A stretch of 64,000 nucleotides of DNA. Origin: Adiantum capillus-veneris (taxonomy: Eukaryota > Streptophyta > Polypodiopsida > Polypodiales > Pteridaceae). The first letter of the stretch is position 1; every line of letters starts with the position of its first letter. Below are positions 43,800 to 56,582 of the stretch, in pieces. Both the position numbers and the translations under genes were made by a program. The notes beneath the pieces are model-generated. The model saw only the letters and a program-made list of their open reading frames with translations, was not told the origin of the DNA and ran no database searches. The stretch spans positions 32,009,209 to 32,073,208 of the forward strand of contig CM043971.1 of NCBI GenBank assembly GCA_014529385.2, given 5' to 3'.

Positions 43800-45000
43800 C
43801 CTCCATCCACTTTGCATCCAATGCAACATAGTTCTTGAATTTAACCAAGAACCGCCTTGTACTTTACCCTTAATCCTTCTGTCCTTATGTGCCAAAATCT
43901 GTTCAGGAACAAGAATCTCCTCGTTTTCTTCCACTTCGGGTTACTCATCAGGCTCCCCATCTTCGGACACATCACCTTTAAAAGGTTTCAAGAGACTCAC
44001 ATGAAATGCATTCTGAATCCTCCAAGTGTCAGGCAGTTTCAGTTGGAAGGAGACATCATTGATCTTTTCGGAGATCTGGAAAGGTCCGTAATATCGCATA
44101 CTAAGCTTTGGAAAAAGCCTCTCCTTTCCCTTCTTCTTTCTTAGGCATGCCTTCTCAAAACCTAAGAGCATCCAATCATCCTCCTTCAATTTCAAATCGC
44201 GAGGATGGCGATCCGCTGCCTTTTTCTGTCTTTCCTGAGATTTCTGCAAAGCCTCGCAGAACTTGGCAAAAGCTGTGTCCAAGTCGCACGTATACTCATC
44301 GGCTTCAAAAAATCTTATCTTTCGTGCTTAAGAAGGGTGGAACCTTCGCAACACCTTCAATAATCTCAAATGGCACCTTGCCCGTCGAAGAGTGTATCAT
44401 GTTGTTGTAGGCAAATTCCACCAACGGTAGATACTTTTCCCATTGAGTCTTCTGATCAAAGATATAAGACTTCAAAAAATCTAAAACCACTGAATTGGCA
44501 ATCTCAGATTGCCCGTCAGTCTGCGGTAGAAAGATGACGAGAACTGCAACCGCGTGCCAATGTTCTCCCAAATTGTCTTCCAAAACAAACTCGTAAATAT
44601 GGGGTCCCTGTCGGAGACAATCGTCTCAAGCATGCCATGTAATCTTAAAATCTGGGCCACAAACAATCTCGCCAAGTGATCCGGCTTGACTGTTTTCTTC
44701 ACTGGAATGAAATGAGCCTGCTTGCTAAATCTGTCAATAACAGTCCAGATACCATCGTGACCACTCTGTGTTCTCGGGAGATCAAAAATGAAATCCATTG
44801 CAATACTTTCCCAGGGGCGGGTGCGTATGGGCAAGGGCTGTAACAATCCCTGTGCTTTATGCCTGTCAAACTTGACCTTCTCGCATACCAAGCAACTGCG
44901 CACAAACTCGTCCACATCCTTCTTGAGTCTCGGCCAAAAGAAGTATCTCTCTACCCCTCAAGGTGGCAGCAATACTGCGGTGACCCGTAAAAGGCGGACA
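43800..45000 (-). pseudogene. element B integrase and chromodomain
   Basis: Minus-strand pieces in three frames: an HHCC motif (TGHRSIAAT, CLVCEKVKFD), the core with MDFIFDLPR, VSDRDPIFTS, and the DGQSEIAN block with the catalytic Glu in another frame. Then the C-terminal domain ([28 protein letters not shown]) and a decayed chromodomain (EQILAHKDRRIKGKV) at about 43800-43910. Closest to element D in sequence. Confidence 0.85.
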
Positions 45001-46579
45001 CTGGGAGTCGCTCATAACCTTTTCCCTCAACGGTTGTGTAACGCACGACATGGTTTTCCTCATCAAGTAGCCATCCCGAATGGAATATCCCGCTATTGTC
45101 TCCCCATCCCGTATCCATGTGAAAACGTCTGCAAAATCCGTATCCGTGGCATGTTGGTCGACCATATCCTCAAAGCTCATATGGTGAATGGCTTCCGAGA
45201 CAAAGCATCTGCCACCAAATTCTTCTATCCCTGAACATGAACAATCTGGAAGTGAAACTGTGACAAGATGTTCGCCCACCGCATCTGCTTTTCCAATAGC
45301 TGCTTCTGTGACAAGAAGTAGCGTAAACTCTGATGGTTTGTAAAGACAGTAAAATCGGCTCCGAGTAGGTAGTGCCGCCACCGAGTAAGAGCATGGATAA
45401 CCGCCAAAAGCTCTTTCTCATAAATCTGTGTTGTCAATTCCAGCCTTGAGAAAAATCGGCTCTCATAAGCAATGACATGGCCTTCTTGCATTAAGACCGC
45501 ACCCAGACTACGACCACAAGCATCACAATATACTTCAAATGACTTCTACAAGTCCGACAAAGCCAAAACTGGTCCCGTAGTCAATTTCTCTTTCAATGTC
45601 TGAAAGGCAGTCACCTCTGTGGGTCCCCACGAGAAAGGGACTCCTTTCTGTGTCAAGATATGCAAAGGGGAAGCAACCTCTGCAAACTTTCTAATGAACC
45701 GCCTGTAGTACGAACACAATCCCAAGAAGCTTCTAACTTCATGGACATTCTTCAAATCGGGCCAATCACGGATAGTCTCTATCTTGGCCGGACCCATCTA
45801 CACTCTTGCTTGCTGACACAATGTGTCCCAAAAAGTGTATCTCGGGTAGGAAAAAATCACTTTTCTTCGCATTAATCACTAACTTGTGATCTCGTAATGC
45901 CTAAAAGACTTGAAGCAGATGATCTCTATGTTCTGTATCATTCTTGGAGAAAACAATGATATCGTCAAAGAAAGTGCCAACAAATAGCCTGTACTCTCGA
46001 AAATTCCTGTCCATCATCCGGTTAAATTTCGCAGGAGCATTGGTTAAGCCAAAGGGCATCACCAAAAACTCAAATAACCCAAAAGTCGTCCAAAAGGCTG
46101 TCTTGTAGACGTCTCCTAGCGCTATTCGGATTTGATGATATCCACTCTTCAAATCAATCTTGCTAAAACACGAGGATCCTTGTAATCTGTCAAGTATATC
46201 ATCGATCCCAAGAATCGGAAATCTGTTCTTGATGGTGATTTTGTTGAGAGCTCTATAATCGATGCACATTCTCCAAGATCCGTCTTTCTTCAAAACCAAC
46301 AACACTGTAGAGAAATACGGTGAAGTACTAGGCTGGACAAGACCCTTTTCCAAGAGGTCTTTCTCTTGGTTCATAATCTCTTCGTTCTGGGCTCGGCACA
46401 CGGTAAGGTGGCCGGTTCGGTGGTGTGTTTCCAGGTATCAAATCAATGGTATGATCTTCAAGACGAGCGGGTGGTAACTCACCTGGCAGGCCCTCTGAGA
46501 AGCAATCAACATGAGAGTGAAGAAAATCTTGGCGTTCTTTATCAAGTTCAGACATATTTGTCCTATCATCATCACTCAA
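45001..46579 (-). pseudogene. element B reverse transcriptase and RNase H
   Basis: RT blocks: [54 protein letters not shown] and FFDDIIVFS (46401-45901). Then a stop and RSFLGLCSYYRRFIRKF at about 45740. RNase H blocks: IYEKELLAVIHALTRW, TNHQSLRYFLSQ (Asp of the usual TDHQ replaced by Asn) at 45491-45225. Stops and frameshifts separate the pieces. Confidence 0.85.
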
Positions 46580-46599
46580 CTCTTTATAAAGATCGAGTA

Positions 46600-47060
46600 A
46601 ACAAAAGATTGGATTTCATAATTTTGAAATGGCCGAAGCCGATACAATAGGGACAGACTCGCCCTTCAGTTTAATGTCAAGTACAATGGTTCTACCCTTC
46701 TCTGTAGTCAATGTCGCTTTCCTCGCCCGATAGTCGACCACGGCGTTGTTCTAGTGATACCAGGGAATTCCCAAGAGGACATCACAACCTTCCAAAGGCA
46801 TTATGTAAAAGTCCTCATGCCCCAAATACCCTTGACAATGCAACCGAAGTTTGCCAATGACAGTTGTAATGGCTGTCCCTGTCGAGTGCCGCTAGAACTG
46901 CCTCTACAAGTGGTCCCATCCGATCGGGAGTGATCTCGAGCCGCCCGTCAATTCCGTGAAATGAAGTTGGCCTCGGCTCCTCCATCAAAGAAGATCAAGG
47001 CTTCTTGGTCTTTCACTTTTCCCCAAGCTCGGCAAAGTTCTGTACTCTCGTCTATCGTGC
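46600..47060 (-). pseudogene. element B protease remnant
   Basis: ESTELCRAWGKV is followed by LIFFDGGAEANFIS, a retropepsin-type active site with Gly at the position normally Ser/Thr. A stop comes soon after. Homologous pieces occur in D (DRGA) and at 62546-62760 (DNGA). Confidence 0.75.
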
Positions 47061-47189
47061 TGGGATCGGTACCCACGTAATCTGGAACCAGTCTTGTTTT
47101 CATCTTGCCTTTTCTTCCACGTTCCTCAGCTGCTCTCGAACGCTCGGGCCTTTCGTCGTCCTTGTCGTTCTGTTCTTTCAGTGCCTTTT

Positions 47190-47949
47190 TTTAGCACTTC
47201 GCGGAAATATGTCCAGTTTCCCCGCATCCAAAGCACTTCCCTTGATGTAGCGAGCCCGCTCTTGAGGAGTGAGTTTGGGTCGTGCATCTTTCTTTTCTGG
47301 GTTGCTCTCTCTCTTTCACCTTTCATTTGTCAAAGTTTGTGCGGCCCTTTGCATCATGATCTCATCTGTGGGATAGATCAAACTACCTGAGTGAATGGCA
47401 AAACCCCGTTTCGCATGACTCATCAACTCCTAAATGAAAGCTTACTTTTGTTCCAAGCAGTGATCTCGGATCTCTGTAGGAAGACCCAAGGTAAACCGCT
47501 CAATCTGTTCCCTGAACGAGATCTTCTTAAATAAAGAGGCGGGTAGAAAAGAGCTCCAGAATCTCTCACAATAAGCGTCCATGGTATCCTTCTTGGTCAT
47601 CCGAAGATGGTTCCAAGCAGTTCGTATATCGCATTCATACTCTCGAGTCAACCAAGAAGAAATAAAAAGCCTCTTGAATTCCAGCCATTTAACTGGCGCA
47701 GTCTTGTTTAATAGAAGCGTGGACCACCAAGTTCGAGCATTCCCCTTAAAGTAAGAGGCAGCTCTCCGAATCTTAGAGTGCTCTGAGTAAAGTCCTCCGG
47801 CGAAAGCGATGTCAAACTGTTGTACAAAAGACAAAGCCTTCAAAGCATCTCTATGACCAGAAAACGTGTCAAATTTAATTGACTGTCCACCTTCCTTAAA
47901 CTCTCTGACTTTCTTGCTTTTGTCTTCCAGAAAGTCATACTGGTTGGCT
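47190..47949 (-). pseudogene. element B gag capsid and zinc knuckle
   Basis: Capsid domain at 47442-47949: FDTFSGHRDALKALSFVQQF, KGNARTWWSTLLL, FISSWLTREYE. The knuckle CFGCGETGHISAKC lies at about 47190-47232 and is followed directly by a stop. The upstream part of gag is cut off by solo LTR F and continues at 49682. Confidence 0.85.
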
Positions 47950-47954
47950 TTGTA

Positions 47955-49676
47955 TGTCACGTGACACATCCCAACCCTATGTGTCCGTGGACAAGCTATA
48001 CCACAGCAGGGTTCAGTCAATCCAGCCAGTTTAGATTAGCAGTGATCTGGCACTTTTGTGAGTCTATTCGTAGACCGTGCATGCCCAGTCACTTAGCATA
48101 GATGCATATCCTCCGGTTGCACACAGCATGATCATCGGAATTCCCATCAAAATCCATTAGCATCAATTAGGGAAATTTTCTAGTGCATTTAACCTATTTT
48201 CCTATTTTTGGTTATTTTCACTTATTATTTTTAGGAGAAATTACCAAAATACCCCTCTAATTTGAGGAAATTCCCAAAATACCCCTCAAATTTCAAAAAT
48301 TCCCAAAATGCCCTTCAAATTTTTCAAAATTCCCAAAATACCCCTTGTTGTGAGACTAAATTTCTCGAAAAATAAATTTTTTTGTAGGTCTTCACAAGAA
48401 GAGTGATTGTCTATCGTACAAGATGCTAAAACTACAATTTGAGTTGTTTATGTAGGCTTTGGAGATGAATTGCTTCATTATTTTTAGACATAATTGCCTT
48501 TTTTGCGATGGTAATTGGTGACAAATTACATGTTGAGCACTCAAAAACGGATCTCAATTGTCAAAAACGAATGAAGATTAGAAAACCTTGAACATTCCAA
48601 GTAAAATAGATACAAGGGTATTTTGGGAATTTCCTCAAATTAGAGGGGTATTTTGGTAATTTTCCCTTATTTTTAAGTGACTTTCCAACAAAAGTAGGTA
48701 GGGCAATTTTGCTAAGTTAATATATAAGCAAACCCAAGTTAGCACTTTCTGGCAGAAGAGGCAGCAGGAGCTTCCCGCTCAACAGGCAACTTCTCAGCAG
48801 TACCCCCCCACAGCATCAGATCCATCGCCATACCTTCCACTTCCTTGGCGTTTCACAGATCATCCACCCCGCTTGAAGTCTTCCCCCTTCTGGCGATAAT
48901 TCCCTTGCAGATCAGCCCCATCATAGCATTTTCAAATCAGCCTTGCTAGCGTTTTTCCACAGCAGCCTATTGGCGTTTTTGAAGCAGATCAGCAGTAGCG
49001 TTTTTGGAATTGTAGACCACCAGCAACATCAGCGTTTTGCTCAGCTTTAGGACCCTCTCACACCAACGTTTTCAACATGGATGTGCATGCATAACCAGCA
49101 TTTTCAGCATACAGTAATGGCCTTGAAAACGCAGCCAAAGCCTGGTTTTTCCAGCGTTTTAATTTAGCCTAAGTCCCTCGCCAAAACAGGGATTTTCAGC
49201 CGTGTGAAGCAGCCCCAAGACCACTTAGAACCTCAGCAGTTTTCCCCCTTTGGACAGCAGATAGAAGTAGACCAGTTCAGCCCCGAAACAGTCCAAGAAT
49301 TCAGCATATAGAAGATCCCAGATTTCAGCCATTAAGTTGTCGTCGTCACCCCCGTCGTCGTCATCGGCATAGTCCCATTGCATCAGTCCATTGCATACTC
49401 ATTGCTTACACCTTTGTGCAATCAAAGTAGACCACTCTCGTCGACGAGAGTGGGGCCTTCAGAGGAGGGTTTTACAACCTCTCGGGTGTCGTATCTCTTC
49501 TCTCTCCTTCTCTCAGTCTCATTCACTTGCACGCACAATCCACTCACTTTGTTCGTGATCATAGCATTCTCCATAAGACAGAAAGCTCTCTCTTTCCCTA
49601 AGAACTAAAAGGAACCTTTGCAAATAAAGATCACTAATCTTGAGAAAATACAACATTCATTCCGCTGCACCTTACA
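47955..49676 (+). mobile_element. element F: solo LTR
   Basis: 1722 bp starting TGTCACGTGAC and ending CTTACA, flanked by a perfect TTGTA target duplication (47950-47954, 49677-49681) in the gag of B. There is no internal region, so it is a recombined LTR. A TATA box (AATATATAAG) lies at about 48718 with plus-strand orientation, followed by ~950 bp of leader-like sequence. The right third holds a CT-rich block. It contains a MITE at 48216-48682. Confidence 0.85.
48216..48682. mobile_element. ~467-bp TIR element inside solo LTR F
   Basis: The arms (about 48216-48300 and 48600-48682) are reverse complements, with AAATTACCAAAATACCCCTC and TAATTTGAGGAAATTCCCAA in each. The left arm also carries two further tandem copies of the ATTCCCAAAATRCCC word. 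Non-coding centre. Confidence 0.8.
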
Positions 49677-49681
49677 TTGTA

Positions 49682-50159
49682 AAAATTCTTCTTCTTTGCA
49701 TAAAAGCTGCTTGTCATCAGAGTCTGAACTAGACGAGTCCTCTGTAGAACTGTCAACCACGGGGCGAGATTTAGACTTCTTTTCCTTTTTCTTGCCCTTT
49801 CCAAAGCTTTGCTTTTTGCTTCGCTTTTTGTCTTCTTCGCTCGAGTCAGATGAGCTAGAAGAACTGTCAGAAGAAGAAGAAGAAGAAGAATAAGAACTGG
49901 GTACTCCTTCAAATCGAACACGCTTCTTTTGTTTCTTTGCCTTTTCAAATGTAGATTGACGACCCAAATAACCTGAAAAGTCAAGACCTTTCTTCTGCTT
50001 TTTGTCGTGCTTTTTAGCTTTGTTCTGCGCGTCAAAAAGCTGAGCAATTCGTGCATCAACCACCTCTTCTAATTCTTGCTCTGTATACTTCCTAGGAGTA
50101 GAAGATTTCTTGAGAGCCGGTTTGCGGGGTGGTTTTGTGGTCTTCGGCTACTGTGTGTG
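49682..50159 (-). pseudogene. element B gag N-terminal part, Ser-rich
   Basis: A minus-strand frame reads PRKYTEQELEEVVDARIAQLF, then basic KKHDKKQKKG, RVRFEGVPSSY, a poly-Ser/Asp tract and KSEEDKKRSKK-like acidic-basic alternation. The frame joins the capsid part after removal of LTR F, with one base shift in a T-run. The left end is at solo LTR F and the right end at element D. A low-complexity Ser/Asp/Lys region in gag is unusual compared with C and D. Confidence 0.75.
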
Positions 50160-51376
50160 TGTAACCGGCCTGTTAACTTCAAAAAGGGCGGTAGACTTTA
50201 CTTCAAACCTTGATTTAGCTTTCACACATTATTAGTCGTCTATTCTACCTGTACTTTCAAGACACAACAAAGGGGAGAGGGATACAGGCTGCTAGATTGC
50301 ACCTGTATGAGTAGACCGACACCAGATTGGCCCCTAACTTAGGCGCCCCTTCCGGTATTTCTTTATTGTTTAAAAGAGGGAATAAACGCTCTGGTTCCCT
50401 ACAAGTTGCCCCACACAAGCTTGGCTGAATTTCAACTGTTCCAGCCCGATTTCGGCAACATAACTGTACTAGGACCCTTCACAGTCAGTATTCCCACGCA
50501 TTGAATGACTTTCCCGACGCATACGGGCACTTTGCAAAACCTGGCGAGAATCTGCAGCACGCTGAATTCTCTGTTTTCAGCCCCGAAAATGCGCCAGATC
50601 AATTCTACAGCGGTCCCCTTGCGTCCCCGAACCTCCTGGGCGTATTCGGAACCGTTGAGGGCCAAAACCCTAAACCCGCAAAAATACACAGCAGGCTGTA
50701 ATTTACTGTTTCGGGCTCCATTTCGCGTGCCGGTCGCATCCGTAGCAAGTCCTAGAGCTCCAGCACCTGTAGGGTTACTTGCCCTTTGAATCGGACGAGA
50801 TTTCTGGCAAGAAACCTCTCCGAATTCACCTGTACCTGCGGGGGATTAGCCGCTAGCTAATCCAGTACTTGTGCAAGAGGCTCTTGCCTCGGCAATCACG
50901 CATGAACCCACACAACTGTACATTGGTCAAATGAAAACCCCACTAGTGGGGCATAACTTACTGCCATAGGGGAGAGAGAGGGCAGTGCGTAGAGTGCAGG
51001 GCATCACTCCTGGCACCGCACTGTACATAGGAGGGAAAGGAAGCACTCCATAGCTCTTAACCTGTGACAAAATCTGAAAATGAGCCTCTCCCAGCTTCAA
51101 ATTCAGCGCCACCTTCTCTTGCATGAGGAAAGTGCACCAAAATGTGCCACTTGGCGCATTTACAAGCATTTTCCCGTTTCGGGGTTGCCGCCTAAAAATC
51201 TCCCAACCGGTAGCCTAGTTGACTTCACGGCAGAGTAAGAAAATGTTCTCCTTGTCATTCCGGAGGTAATGACGCAAACACATTTTCAGGTCCCAAAATA
51301 GCAGTTCCCTAAATTTTAGGAGATGCTGCCATTGTATCTTTCTAGGTCATCTGACTCACTTTAAATACCATGTACA
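50160..51376 (-). repeat. element D 3' LTR
   Basis: ~1217 bp, near-identical to 56583-57801. In the right copy about 9 bp near the end are missing. Confidence 0.88.
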
Positions 51377-51428
51377 TCATTTGTTTCAGAAGCCATTGTC
51401 ACACTGACAATCCATGTAGCTTTGAAAC

Positions 51429-53011
51429 TCAAGGGGTCAAGGTAGGTTGCAAATCGAAGGCTTCCAGGTAAAGTGATAACACAGTTGGTGACTCTGCAAG
51501 TTCACCTTCTTCCATCCACTTAGCATCCATTGGTGGATAGTTTCTGAACTTTACCAGGTAACGCCTAGCAACCTTGCCTTTCACTTTTCTTTCTTTATGT
51601 GCCAAAATCTGTTCCGAGACCAAGATCCAATCAAGTTCCTCAACTTTCGGCTGATCTTCAGCTGGCATATCTTCTGGCACATCACCCACATAGGGTCTGA
51701 GAAGACTCACATGAAACGCATTGTGAATCTTCGAACTGTCAGGCAATTTCAGCCTATATGCAACATCACTGATTATGTCGCACACTTGAAAAGGCCCATA
51801 GTAACGCATGTTGAGCTTTGGAAATAGTCTTTCCTTGCCCTTCATCTTCTTTAACCTTGCCTTTTCAAAGCGTAAAAGCACCCAATCACCAAGTGAATAT
51901 ACCACTTCACGACGATGACGATCAGCTGCTTTCTTTTGCTTTGCCCGAGTCTTTTCTAAGGCCACTTTGACCTTCTTGTACATTTCATCCATGTCCTGAA
52001 CATACTTATCTGCTTCAAATATCTTGTCCTTTGTATGCAGTATGGGAGGAACTTTCTTGCCACCTTCAACTATCTCAAAAGGTGCCTTGCCAGTTGATGA
52101 ATGCACTGTATTGTTGTATGCATACTCCACCAATGGCAAATATTGCTCCCACTTTCCTTTAGCTCTGACACGTAGCACTTCAGCAAATCTAGGACAATAG
52201 AATTTGCCTCTTCTGACTACCCATCTGTTTGAGGATGAAATGACGAAGAGAATTTGAGCGTGGTGCCCATATTCTCAAACAAGCCTCTCCATAATAAACT
52301 TGTCATGCGTGGATCACGGTCGCTAACAATCGATTGTGGCATGCCATGATACTTGAAAATATTGCTCATAAACAAGCGTGCCATCTGATCTGGTTTTATC
52401 TTCTTCCTCACAGGAATAAAATGAGCCTGTTTGCTGAATCTGCAAATAATGGTCCAAATACCATCGTTTCCTGTCTGCATTCTCGAAAGATCAAAGATAA
52501 AATCCATAGCAATACTTTCCCATGGTTTGTCTGGAATAGGTAGTGGTTGCAATAGCCCTGGTGCCTTTTGCCTGTCAAACTTGACCTTCTGGCAAATTAG
52601 GCATTCTCGCACAAAGGCATCCACATCCCTTCCCAATGTAGGCCAATAGAAGAATGTCTCAACCGCTTTAACTGTAGCATCGATACCACGATGCCCTCCA
52701 TACGGTGGGACATGACTCTCTTCCATAACTTTGCGTCGCAATGGCTTTGTGACAGACAATCTGCCATGCATCATCATGAACCCGTCTTTAAGAAGATAGT
52801 GTTCATGACGTTGTCCATCCATTAGCTGCTCGAAGACCCTTGCAAAATCTTCATCATTTGCATACTGTTCTCTCATATCATCAAGTTCATGATGATAAGG
52901 GATTGACACAGCTGAAATTTGTGGCTTCCTTGACAAGGCATCAGCCACAACGTTCTTCTTGCCTTCCACATGCACATCTGAAAATGGAACATGGACAAGA
53001 TATTTGCCCAT
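51429..53011 (-). pseudogene. element D integrase and chromodomain
   Basis: HHCC motif (GGHRGIDAT, CLICQKVKFD), MDFIFDLSRM, VSDRDPRMTS, then HPQTDG followed by a TAG in place of the Gln codon before the catalytic-Glu block (SEEAN). A further frame from 52178 gives the C-terminal domain ([33 protein letters not shown]) and an intact chromodomain (EQILAHKERKV, ARRYLVKFRNYPPMDAKWMEE) ending at 51429. Confidence 0.9.
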
Positions 53012-53031
53012 CGCATATGCTTCTCAGATAA

Positions 53032-54104
53032 CTATGTCTGTGTCAAGAAGTATCGCAAGGTCTGATGATCCGTTTGGACAACGAAATCTACACCTAGCAG
53101 GTACTGTTTCCAACTTAAGAGCGCATGAATCACAGCCAGTAACTCTTTCTCATAGACTTGCATGGTCATCTCTGGCCCTTGCAAAATTATGCTCTCATAG
53201 GCTACTACCCTGCCATCTTGCATTAGCACTGCACCAATGCTACTACCACAGGCGTCACACTGGACCACGAATGACTTCCTAAGATCTGGCAACACAATGA
53301 TTGGATCTGAAGTCATCTTTTCCTTTAAGAGATTAAAAGCTGAAATCTCTTTCTGTGTACATCTAGAGGTGACTGCCTTCTTTTGAAGAGCATGTAGAGG
53401 TGAAGCAATCTCAGCGAAATTTCGGATAAACCTTTTGTAATAGGAGCATAGTCCCAAGAAGCTTCGGACATCGTGCACCGTCTTTAAATCTGGCCATGAC
53501 TTGATCGCTTCAACTTTTGCAGGATCCATTCTGACAGCATCCTTGGAGACAATGTGTCCCAGAAAGTGAATCTCTTCCAGAAAAAACTCACTTTTGTTTG
53601 CATTGATGAGCAACCTATGACTGCGTAGCTCTTCGAACACAATGGCCAAGTGATGCCTATGCTCCTCTTCATTCTTTGAGTAGACTATCATGTCATCAAA
53701 GAATGTACCAACAAACTGCTGGTGTGGACGGAAAATTATGTCCATCATCCTATTGAACGTAGCAGGAGCATTTGTGAGACCAAAGGGCATCACTAAAAAT
53801 TCGAAAGGCCAAACGTTGTTCTAAAAGCAGTCTTGTGCACATCCTCTGATCTAATGCGGATCTGATGGTACCCACTCTTTAGATCTATCCTGCTAAACAT
53901 AGCTGCTCCTTCTAATTTGTCCAGAATATCATCAATTCTAGGTATAGGGAACCTATTCTTGATGGTATTCTTGTTCAGTGCACAGTAGTCGATGCACATA
54001 CGCCATGAGCCATCCTTTTTTTGCACCAACAACACTGGAGAACAGAATGGGGATGAACTGGGCTGAATCAGCCCCTTTTCTAACAGCTCTTGTACTTGGC
54101 CCAT
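53032..54104 (-). pseudogene. element D reverse transcriptase and RNase H
   Basis: RT N-terminal part 54104-53793: [37 protein letters not shown] frame change at FGLSNF (as in element C, at the same FLVMPFG codons) leads to 53793-53032: [38 protein letters not shown], then RNase H (VYEKELLAVIHAL, QTDHQTLRYF). A stop ends the frame after FLTQT. Confidence 0.9.
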
Positions 54105-54308
54105 TATCTCTTTCTGCTAAGCCGCACTAACCCTGTATGGAGGCTTATTTGGTGGGCTACTGCTTGGCACCAAATCTATCGCATGGTCCTCAGGTCTTTC
54201 TGGCGCTAATTGAGACGGTAATGAATCGGAAAAACAGTCACTATACTGTTGTAAAAACATTGACCTTTCTTTATCTAGCACAGATAAATTTGATTCATCA
54301 CAATCTTA

Positions 54309-54950
54309 CACTTCACCTGCAAAAACCAAGTACGCAGAAAGATGCTTTTTCATTACAGAAGTAATAGCAGAAGCTGATACAGTGGGAATAGACTCCCCTT
54401 TAAGCTTTACATCCAAAATGTGAGTCTTTCCCCTGCTCTGTACAGTGATCTTTTTGTTGTAGGCATCCATGATTCCCTGTATACGAAATAACAAAGGAAT
54501 ACCTAGCAACACATCACATCCATCCAGTGGCATGATGTAAAATTCTTCAGCATCTACATAAGACTGGATATGTAGGCGCAACTTTCCAATGATGGGTGTC
54601 ACAGCCTCTGTATGGCCAGGACATGCCAAACCTGCCTCTGCTGTATACCCCATCTCTTCAGGTCTGATTCCCAACTTTGAAGCCAATTCTCGGGAAATGA
54701 AGTTGGCTTTGGCACCTCGATCAAAGAAGATAAGCATTGTTTGATCCCTGACCTTTCCCCATGCTCTGCAAAGCTCACTTGCATCTGAATTTGGCTTGTC
54801 GCCCACCATATCTGGCACTAGACCAGTCGTGGGCTTCTTTCCTTTCTTGTCTTCCTTGTCTTCAGAATCAGCTGGCCTTTTCTTTGTAGGACAATTGTAA
54901 GCAATGTGGCCAAGCTGCTCACACATGAAGCATTTGTTCTATGACCTCAG
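54309..54950 (-). pseudogene. element D zinc knuckle and protease
   Basis: CFMCEQLGHIAYNC is a canonical gag knuckle, at about 54895-54940, with a stop just before it. Then ELCRAWGKVRDQTMLIFFD and the active site DRGAKANFIS, with Arg at the usual Ser/Thr. VLLGIPLL is the second protease hallmark. The frame ends at 54309. Confidence 0.85.
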
Positions 54951-56582
54951 GACCTTCTTTTGCTCTTCCGACTTGCGAGGAAAACATCTTTTCCATTTCT
55001 TTGCTGGTCCCTTTTCTGATTCAGCCGAAGCTTTGCCTTTCCCTGCGTTGGCTGGCTCCTGAGTCCCTTTTGGAGCCTCATTGGGAACGTGCTTCTTTGC
55101 TGAATTTTTCTTCGTTGATCCTTCCTTTACGCCAGTATTGAATTCACAATCTTCTCCCTTGAGCAAACCATTGCCAGTGTTTGCTACCTCGATGAGCTGC
55201 GTCAAAGTAGTGACTTTAGTCTTCGTACAGTACTTTCTCAATCCTTTGGGTAGGCCACAACAGTATTTTTCAATCTGTTCTGTCAATGGCACAAACCTAT
55301 AGGAAGTTACTGGAAGTAGAGCTTTCCAAAACTTCCGATTGTAGTCATCCAGATTCTTGCAAGCGGCAGCATTAAGCTGGTGCCATTCTGTCATGACATC
55401 TGCTTCAAAGTCATTAGATAACCATGCTGCTGCAAAAATCTACTTCAAGTAAATCCATGTGGACGGAGCTTGCCCTTGCAGCAATAAAATTGTCCCGCAT
55501 TCCCTGTCAAGAAAGTGGCTGCCTTGAGGACCTTTGAAGCCTCTGTAAAGTTTCCCCCTGCATAGGCCTTGTCAAACTGCTGGAGGAATGAGAGAGCCTT
55601 CTTCATCAAACCCTGTAAAGGTCCTGAATGTCACACCTTTGCCACCTTCTTTGTACGGAGTTGGCCTCTCCAGCGGCGTTAAGTTGTCATATGGAAGTGA
55701 TTGAAACATGGGAACACTGTTAGGGTTCATTTGTGTTCCCTGACCACAATTAAGTTGACCTGGAAATGCCATATTTGGCTGCTGATTTGTAATTCCATCC
55801 ATACCAAAATTTGCCTGTGGCATCCCAAATTGGCCCTGAGTGCTTTGAAACCCTGGTAGCATGCCCGCGACACCATACATGGGGTTAGGCATCATCGTTT
55901 GAGCACCCCCGAACACTGTTCCTGGCATGTAAAACTGATTTCTAGGTGCATGACCAGCCATGCTCTGGAATACCGATCCACCTCCAAAATAGCCAGGGTG
56001 TACTGAAGGTGGTGGGAAGACTTGTTGCATAGCCAGTAGGTTGCTTCCCTACCCATTAGAACCAGCTATAGGCTGCTGAAAAGTGGTTGGCTGAACTGGT
56101 ACAGCTTGAAAGACTGGCATCTCAGCCACCTGTTCTTGCACCTTAGGCACAGGTTGTGGAGACTGCATGTTCTCCGTCAAAGTGTACAGGTGTTTCCATT
56201 GACTGTGCAGTATGAATCACCTGTGCTCAAGCCTTAACAGGCTTTTGAATATGATCCAGTGACCCAACTTGCTGAGACGGAAGAGGAGGTTGCAGAAAGG
56301 CTAAAAACCTCAGGTTCTACATTACTTGTGTGAACATAGCCACAGCAGTAGCCAACTGGGTCCTGAATATATCATCATCCGTCTGTGGTGGTCTTGAGGA
56401 CTCACCCACTTCATGTGTCTGTTGACCCTGTGAGGAGGAAACCTCTTCAGTCACATCATAAGGTCTGTCAACCATAATTGCAATGTCCTATGTCTCGTCT
56501 ATGATCCCATGTGTCTTCAAGCCCAAACTGACCAAGGCTGACTTCTATGGGAAAAAGTGATTTAATCCCGTCGATGGAACCA
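54939..56582 (-). pseudogene. element D gag
   Basis: Pieces in several frames. The N-terminal part (to about 56300) has VPSTGLNHFFP at the LTR edge and acidic blocks. 56030-55572 is unusually rich in Met, Gly, Gln and Phe (FYMPGTVFGGAQTMMPNPMY). 55394-54939 is the end of the capsid (KNLDDYNRKFWKALLPV, CCGLPKGLRKYC) and a Lys/Ala/Glu-rich linker. Stops lie near 55570, 55395 and elsewhere. Confidence 0.75.
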
